From the NCBI GenBank assembly GCA_964036045.1, contig OZ038399.1:21411670-21475669 (forward strand): a stretch of DNA of 64,000 nt. Reading direction: 5' to 3'. Of the stretch, positions 57,115 to 64,000 are shown one piece after another. The notes under the pieces were generated by a model. It saw only the letters and a program-made list of their open reading frames with translations, was not told the origin of the DNA and made no database searches. This stretch comes from Eutreptiella sp. 'Long Island Sound 2002'. Lineage: Eukaryota; Euglenozoa; Euglenophyceae; Eutreptiales; Eutreptiaceae. Position 1 is the stretch's first letter. Every line of letters starts with the position of its first letter. The position numbers and the translations under genes are program-made.

Positions 57115-60100
57115 GTCTACATCATTCAAATGCAGTTCGCTGGAATGTCTGGAATGGCGGGGTTGCAGAGCCTCATGGCCGCCAAGGCTTTGGATGGGCA
57201 GCCTGAAGGGCCCAGCGTGCAGTTGTCAGTGGGAGATCCCGTGAAGAGCGCCCCTGAAGCGTTACCTGTCCTGAACACTGTCCCCGCTGTAGCAGAGGCT
57301 GCACCCACCGCTGAGCCCTCCGTTGAGCCTTCTGGATCCCCAGAGGCACCAACCGCCCCAGCTCCGCCCCCGGCCTTGCGGGGCATGGGGATGCTGGCGG
57401 GCATGGGCGGGGGTGCGGGCATGGCCATGCTAGCCAACGTCACGCCGGCCACCGTCACGCCTGCTACGCCCACGAAGAAAGAGGATGCCCCTTCGTTCGG
57501 CATGATCCCGGGTATTCCAGGTGTGTCCTCCGGCCGATTCGACCTAAAAAGTGCATTCGTGTTTGTACCCCCCCCCCCCCACCCCGCCCACAGCCCCCAC
57601 GCCTCCGCAAAACATGACCAAATGTGTGAAACCAAAGGTATCAACCGACAAACCTACTACACTTTTATGGTTCACTTGCCATCCTCATCCAAGCTGCGCC
57701 TTGTGCACGCTCCGTCATTTCTGAGCTCTGCTATGTCCAGGCTATGCCTGGCAGGATGTGCCGCGTGCACGGTGCAGCCATTAGGGCAAACGGAGGCAAC
57801 CCATCATGAGTAAAAGCAGCATGGCGGGAATTATGAAGCCCCCACAACTAATGATACTATGGGAATGCCGTGCACGCAGTGTGCCCGCAGTGCGCCCGCA
57901 CTGCAAACTTTTGTATGTCGGCAACTACGTGAACCCTAGTTTTGGCGTTTTTTCACCAGTTGGTTGTTCCATAACAGAATTGTTTACGCTTTTTGTGCAT
58001 TGAGGATGTGGCACATTTGAATTGCCGCCCATGTTCACCCATTTTCAGCCATTTTAGCCCATTTTTACCCGGTTTTGTTGCACGTTCTTTGTTGTAGGTG
58101 GATGCTGGATTATGATGATGGGGAATCACCGGACGTCGTGTAAATTCACAATGCAACAAATCGGCAAGTGGTTGTTACACACTCCAAAGCGGATTCCAAC
58201 CCTCATGGTCATTGCCTTGCTGTCTCTAGAAAACAATGTCTTTGTGCAATCTCTTTGTGAGCCAGCACTGGAACCCTCTATCCGCACTCTCGGATCATTG
58301 TGAATCAGTAGCATGGTTTATCAGTGACGGCCCACATAGTGCTGCATATTGCTACAAGTTGGGCCCCAATGGGGTCAAGGTAGAATGCCTATGTCCCTAG
58401 AAGGCTGCCACCATCTTCCAACACACTCACGCAGCAGCACATTGCGCTTGGCCACGGCCACCAATCACCAAGGATATGAGGACCCTTGTGACGCCTGCAT
58501 AACTGCATGGGGCTTTCCTCCCTTCCTCCCTGGCTGGGTTTCATTGTGTCGGCACTGCACGCAGTGCCCATGCAGTGCCCACGCAGTTCGCACACGGTGC
58601 ACCAACTTGGCCTATGGTGGGTGCACAGCGCGGCACAGCGCATGCTGTGCATGCGCTTTGTTTCACACCAGACCAGACACCTGTGCTTTATGTTGGTCAC
58701 CTCTTCTTGCTCTTTGTCGGTGGAAGTGGTATCATGATGAGGGCAGATTGTGAACGTCATGTTGATCCTGTAGAGACTTGGTGGAATTCCATTGGAAATA
58801 GGAGGAAAACGAGGCTGAGAGGGTGTTCAGCTCTGTGCCCGAAACCAAGTGGTGGGGCACGTGGATTGCTTTTTCTGCCCTGCAGGCAGGGTTGCATCAG
58901 AAGGGAAGGGGCTGAGGGGTGGCCCCAGAAGCAGTTAGACAGGCGGTTGGAGGAGGTTGCCAAAGCGGTTGGGGGCGGTTACTGTCGGTTACAAATGCCA
59001 TTGAAGACGGCACTCGGCGCCAGGAAGACAGTGCTGGGCGTAGGCTGGGCGCCCTGGAGGGGGGCGGGGGTACCTTCCCCCCTTCCAATGCATCCTACTA
59101 GCAGCTGCAGACTTGGCCGTGTGGATCTGCCCGGTGGGTTCACTGCTGTGGCGAGTGTGCTTGCAGGGTGGTGGGACGAATGCCCTGGCCTCTGTGCTTG
59201 TTAGTGGGAGGGGGCGTTTCCTTCCAGGATGGTGGAACCAGGTCCTGTGGGGTTCCGCACGGCGACAGGATTGCCCGGTTCGACTGCTGAACAGCCTTGT
59301 GCCTTGCTTTGGTTTTGGTGAGTAGAGGTCGGTCCCTCTCTGGTGCCGATGGTGAATGAAATACAACCCGCTGATTCATCTTGGCCTTCAGTCTTTACAC
59401 CACTGTCTTTTTCCAGCCTACAGTCTTTGTGCCTCGTGCACACTGAGAAGCCTACGGGCACGGCAGTCACCCACTGCACAACCTGGCTTCAGACTCAGCT
59501 AATCCTCACTAAGTGTCAGATCCGCTACCGCGCCATTGTGGGATCATCGTAGCACTGGACAGCTCTGACCCTTGATCCCGAGGGGTTACCTCGAGTACTG
59601 TGAAGTGAGCGGGCTACGCCAGCTCATCTTGGTCTGAACAACCCCCCCCCCCCCCCGCAAAAAAAAAGTAGAGGTCGGTCCCGGTGTCACAGGGTTGCGC
59701 GGACTGTTTCTCTAGGATTGATTCTGATTTCCATGCGTGCGTGCAGCAGGTGGTGTGGGCCGCTTTACGGCGATGCCTTCGGTGGCCATGCCTCAGTTGG
59801 GGGCGCAGGACCCCGAAAGATCGCTAACGAGTTGTGGCGATTTTTGTGGGGTGCTTCATGAGGCCAGCGTGGGGGACAAAAAAGGAGTATCTCATTCCTA
59901 ATGGACATGGGACAATCTTGTGTGCAATCGACACATGCTATGGAGGGCAACATTGTGCTGTCTTCTAGGCGATATTGGCGGAGCACTGGACACGGAGCGG
60001 AGATGTGGCCCTCTGGCTTTAGCCCGTGGCCACTTCTGATTGCGTTTCGTTGACCCTTCCAGTGCTGTTGAGAGGGGTTTGTCTCAGTTTGCCCCTTCCG

Positions 60101-61614
60101 GACATCTGAGCATGCCCTCTCCGCTTGATCGTGCAATGTTTGTGGGAAGGAGGGGTGTTGATGCAATTCCTGTGGCAAATGGGTTTGCTCTCTTCAGGGG
60201 CCATGTTGGGAGGGGGCACTCAGCCCCGTCCGGGGGTACGCGCCGCGCGCGGCGTGCGGCACAATTACTCCCCCATTGCCCGCACCTGTCACACTATGTT
60301 CCTTCCGCCTTGTCTCCCTTTGTGTGTTACGGTCTCAGAAATTCCGGGCCCAAGGAGGGGATTGGTGGCAGGATTCGGTCAATGGCCGTTGGCGCCTCAC
60401 CGACAGCAGTTGATGGTCAACCGACACCGGCTGGCGGGTTGGCATGGATGGCCCACGGCAGACACCCGTCGGCTGGCGGTCTGCTGAGGTCCGAGGGTAC
60501 CAGCGTTTTTTTGGGGGGGGGTGTGGACAGCAAAATCAGTTAAACGACCCCCGCAACAACCAGCACAACCCCAATATGCCAACTACTGGGCGCCGCTCAC
60601 GCGCAAACGGCACATCCCGCCACGTCCAGCACAGCCCCGGCACACCAACTACTGGGCTTCGCGAACACGGAAACGACACCAGCAGGAGCACCAGCCGCAG
60701 CGGCCGACAGAACGCAGCGACCCGACGCAACATGCGAAGGGGAGAACGGGTGAGTGTCCAGGGCCCCGTAAAGGAACAACAACCAGACAGAGTGTCACAC
60801 AGGGGGGCAGTGCACCAACTACCGGGCCCCGCTAACGTGGAAATGACACCACAACGCCGCGGTGGCCGTCAGAAAGCATTGACCTGACGCAACATGCGAA
60901 GGGGAACGGATGACTGTCCAGGGCCCCGTAACGAAACTGCAACCCGGCGGAATGTCACACAGGGGGATAAGGACAGCGCTGGGCAGGCCTCCCAGCGTTC
61001 TCCGCAGCGATGGATTTTTTGGGGGTCGACGCTGGATTGCGATGGATTTGAAAATTTTGACGATGGATTTGCGGCGGATATGACTCTTTGACACATACCG
61101 CTGCCCCACACTGTTGCCTTTTTTCCATGGTGTCAAGCTTGTGCCCACGACTTTTTGCGCTGTAGGTAACTAGAGAAATTCAGTGTGCGCCCCTTCTTGT
61201 TGCTTTGTTGGGTTGGGGGATGCATCGGGTGGTTCATGGTATTTAGGGTTGCTTACGCTAGATTCACGATGGATTTGAAAATTTTAACGATGGATTTCCG
61301 GCGGTTTATCTGTCGCTAGGGAGAATGCTGACGCCTCCCATACACATCCACTGCATTGCCTGCGCAACCCCCACAGTGATGCGTTGATGCGCCCATTCCC
61401 CTCTGCAGAAGGCCACTTGAGCGCCGAAGAAGTGCACGGCTCCCGCCGCTCGAGTGGCACCTCCGAGCACAGCAGCGACGATGAAGGGGTGGTCGAGAGC
61501 ATGACGATCCATCGGATGGAGTCCGTGGCCGTGCGGCCCTCCCGCAAGCAGCAGATTGCCAAAAGTGTGGCCGAGAACAGCGGAGGCCTGTCCATTATGA
61601 ACGTGCCCCTGTGA
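57115..61614 (+). CDS. Spliced gene of unknown function (Pro/Ala/Met-rich exon, Ser-rich C-terminus)
   Basis: Exon 57,115-57,520 follows GTTGACAG and ends at CCAG/GTGTGT in phase 1; ATG 57,130 could be the start, or the exon may be internal since the frame is open to the acceptor (VYIIQMQFAG). It encodes Met/Gly-rich (GMGMLAGMGGGAGMAM) and Pro/Ala/Glu-rich low complexity. The terminal exon 61,409-61,614 (acceptor CTCTGCAG, phase 1) encodes LSAEEVHG, a Ser-rich acidic stretch (SSGTSEHSSDDEG), then VRPSRKQQIAKSVAENSGG and a TGA. The two join in phase 1. Optional internal exons that also keep phase are 57,594-57,637 and 59,269-59,317 (donor GTGAGT). No domain recognised; the composition suggests an intrinsically disordered regulatory or adaptor protein. 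Confidence 0.5.
57861..57905. repeat. CGCAGTGC-type short repeat
   Basis: Shares the 3' extension TTTTGNATGTCGGC with the copies at 12,867 and 17,942; lies in an intron of the second spliced gene. Another at 58,556-58,600. Confidence 0.6.
60551..60960. repeat. Dispersed repeat family D, copy 4 (partly tandem)
   Basis: Three successive CCAACTACTGGGC or CCAACTACCGGGC units (60,577, 60,643, 60,816) and two CGCAACATGCGAAGGGGA blocks. Lies in the last intron of the second spliced gene. Confidence 0.75.
61031..61305. repeat. Direct repeat pair, 227-bp spacing
   Basis: GATGGATTTGAAAATTTT followed by ACGATGGATTT and CGGCGG occurs at 61,041 and 61,268. Confidence 0.75.
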
Positions 61615-61752
61615 AGTTGGGCGGATGAGCCCACCGCACAAGCGCGGGGGTTGGATTCGCCGTCGGGACGGAAATGGCCCGCGCGAGTTCAGCCGCCGCA
61701 GCGGCAATGGCATCCGTTTGGATGATTCTGGATGAGACTTGGGGGGGGGGTG

Positions 61753-61953
61753 GCAGGGAAGTATTCGGATGACTGTACACCACAGGAGGGGGGGGGGGGG
61801 GGGTAACCCCCCCCGCCCTCCAGACCAAAGTGACCATCGTGGGAAAAAATGAAATTTACAATGGGGAATGTCTGGTCGGGCCATTTTTGGTACATGAATT
61901 TTGGGTCCCAGACCCCCCCCCCCCCCGCCCCCCCCCCCTCTAATAATTCCCTG
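61753..61953. mobile_element. 201-bp MITE-like element of family E, complete, flanked by poly-G
   Basis: Begins CAGGGAAGTATT and ends with the inverted form (AATAATTCCCTG), one mismatch over 12. It contains G17 (61,787-61,803) and C-rich tracts, and shares its interior with the copy at 40,925. G9 precedes the element and a G12 run starts at its last base, in the same orientation on both sides. Confidence 0.7.
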
Positions 61954-61964
61954 GGGGGGGGGGG

Positions 61965-64000
61965 TCATTCGTGGATTGTGGCGTTGCCCTGTCCATCGGC
62001 GATTGTTCTTCAACCGCCGGCGAGTCCCCCCCAACGGGCAGTCGTTGGCCGGGATCTCGTCAGCTGACCACCAACCGAGTCGAGTCACTCTGGACCGCTG
62101 GGCCGGCCCTTCATGGCCGCCTACTGGGCACATGATGGGGTCCGAATGGGTGCACAATGGGCGCACAATGGGCGCCAAATGGGGGCATGATGGAGGCATA
62201 ATGGGCCCCCAGCCGGCGCTCGCGCTCAACTGTGTGCCATGCATCCCTCGGGATTGACCCCCCGCAGTGGCCACGTCAACGCCAAGAGGGGGCGCTGTAC
62301 GCGCAGCACACGCTTGTGCAATGGAAGCGTTTTTGCCTGCAGATCCGTGCACGCCGCCGGCCCATGCTCAGTAGGATCTGCTGATCACGTCTGGTGTTGA
62401 TGGCACAGGGCCTTGGCACGTGCACAATTCGGCAGTCAGGGCTCGCAGGTGCCACACCATCATCCCCCCCTTTGCCCCCCTTGTCGAAGCTGCGCTTTGC
62501 AGAGGGTGAGCGTTGACTGCGTCAGCCCGACGGCCTATTCTACACAATACATGTGGCGCCTACGTATCCAAATGGGCATTGCAGGTCATTTCAAGGGCTG
62601 GTGTTGGCCGTTTATCTGCTGCTGGGTGGCGACCTGCACAACAGACGGAACCCGCGTGGAGGGGGGGGGGGGGGGGGGGCAAGGCAGCCCAACCGCACAT
62701 AGCCCACCTCCCTCGGTCCCGCCCGAAGCGGGCACACGGTGGACTGACTAATGTGCCACTGAGAGCCATCAAAAAATGGCTCCCAGAGGCCACTAACCGG
62801 GTCAAAAAGCCACCAAAAAGTGCTGTTTTGATCAATATCAGTTGTTTTCCATGCCTCTGGCCTCCACCGCGTCCTCCAGAGGACAGCGGGCAGCACTCAA
62901 CCCAAGGCCAAGCTACGCCCTGTGACAACAATACACTTTTTGGGGTCACCCTGGGGCCACAAAGTGGCCGACATCGGCCGGTGTTGAAGGCTCCTCCGGC
63001 GGCAGACCTCCGTGTCCCCCACGCGCCAACGCCCGGCACCACCGCCGTCCCCAACCGACCCCGGAAGCCACCGCACCCTTCCCCCGTTGAGCACACAACA
63101 ATGAGGGTTCCGTCGAATGGATGTGGATTCTGTGCGCTCAGCCAGCCCCCGTACAAACCGGAATGCGCCGGGACGTGGGCGGAGGTTGGGTTCGTGGCTA
63201 CGGTGCAGCCTCGCCCTTGAAATGACAGAACACAGGCCGGTGCAGCTGCGGGGGCGCACTGGGCGCTGTGTGCGAGCTGTGCGAAAAGCCGGCTGTTTTC
63301 CAGCACCGGTAGCCATGGGTCCCAGGGTCCTGAACTCTGCAGCCCCGACGCTGTTTTGAATGGATCACGCATGCGTCTGTGGGTGGGGGGTTTGCAGGAG
63401 GTGTTCCCGGGATAAACAACACAGTAACTGGCGCTGTGCCCGCGCTGTGCGAAAACGCCCCCTGAGCCACCGCGGGTTCCTCTTTTGGAGCCTCGCCCTT
63501 CTGGACCGCCTGGGACGGGGGCAAACCTCGCAGCGTGTCCGCCCTAAGGCGCAGGCACGTGTGGCTGCAATGTCATGATGTGTGTCGACCCTCCGACATG
63601 GGGCCACGATGCCATGATGATGCGGTGCACACTCTACTGGGCACCTGGTGACCCGGGTCCCCTTCCCATGTGTCGCACTGCCCACATCGTCCGCGGTGGG
63701 TAGAAGCCTCCGAGCCTACCGCCCCTGGGCCGAGCCGAAAATCAGGCCTGCCGCAGGGGCCAAGTCCATGTTGTGCAGTGTCGGGGAGCCCGTCACACGC
63801 GACAGAGTGCGGCACAGTGCTGGGGCAACCACAGCTACATTAAGAGGGCCAAGGTCTCAGTTGTGGACTGTGTGTGGCGAGAGTGTCGCATGCTCTGTGT
63901 AAGTAAACTAATTTTATCCAATTAAGGGCAACCCGTTGAAACCGTTGAGCAATTGACATGGATATCCTCATACAACACCTCCACGTGCCTAGTATGCTGC
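61965..64000. other. Right-hand end of window, no recognised gene
   Basis: The plus strand is open from 62,513 to 63,220 (235 codons) and the minus strand over 63,372-62,560, but neither shows a motif; the centre (GLTNVPLRAIKKWLPEATN) is mildly protein-like. A short duplication, GGCGCTGTG..GCTGTGCGAAAA, occurs near 63,258 and 63,432. Confidence 0.4.

Overview
The window looks like nuclear DNA of a photosynthetic, intron-rich, GC-rich eukaryotic microalga. Three observations support this: (i) spliced genes with GT-AG introns that keep reading phase across many exons; (ii) a small protein with a bipartite plastid/thylakoid (Tat-type) targeting sequence at 15.3-15.65 kb; (iii) a dense load of eukaryotic transposons (a LINE, a DDE transposase, a hAT remnant, MITE-like elements, satellites). 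The donor and acceptor style (GTGC.., TGCAG) would suit a green-lineage alga, but the species cannot be fixed from sequence alone.

Layout. 1-9404: the 3' part of a large non-LTR retrotransposon that begins left of the window and ends in an A11 tail. Its order is 2A - basic peptide - 2A - RING protein - 2A - ORF1 protein - (frame change) - hydrophobic N-terminus with a degenerate 2A - AP endonuclease - (frame change) - reverse transcriptase - RNase H - UAG - C-terminal region - UAG - C-terminal extension. 9.4-13.9 kb: repeats. 13.94-14.92 kb: a two-exon membrane-protein fragment. 15.3-15.65 kb: a thylakoid-lumen protein. 18.26-19.47 kb: a 170-bp tandem duplication and a DDE transposase gene. 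19.73-20.11 kb: a 376-bp inverted-repeat element sitting in a poly-G tract.

20,359-46,460: one host gene, reconstructed here as about 18 exons with every junction in phase. It encodes a LONRF-type protein (TPR - RING - TPR - RING - LON substrate-binding domain, about 805 aa). Its introns are packed with transposon remnants, MITE-like elements, simple repeats and homopolymer G/C runs. 48.35-51.40 kb: a 3-kb minisatellite of a 12-bp unit with G6 per unit, open in all frames and not a gene. 54.5-56.0 kb: a satellite of about 190 bp. 57.1-61.6 kb: a second spliced host gene of unknown function with a Pro/Ala/Met-rich exon and a Ser-rich terminal exon. 61.6-64 kb: repeats including a 200-bp MITE-like element.

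Most interesting: the retrotransposon that appears to use repeated 2A peptides plus recoding to make a multi-protein set including a RING protein, and a recurring link between short inverted-repeat elements and long poly-G/poly-C runs. All domain calls were made by eye; no database search was possible.
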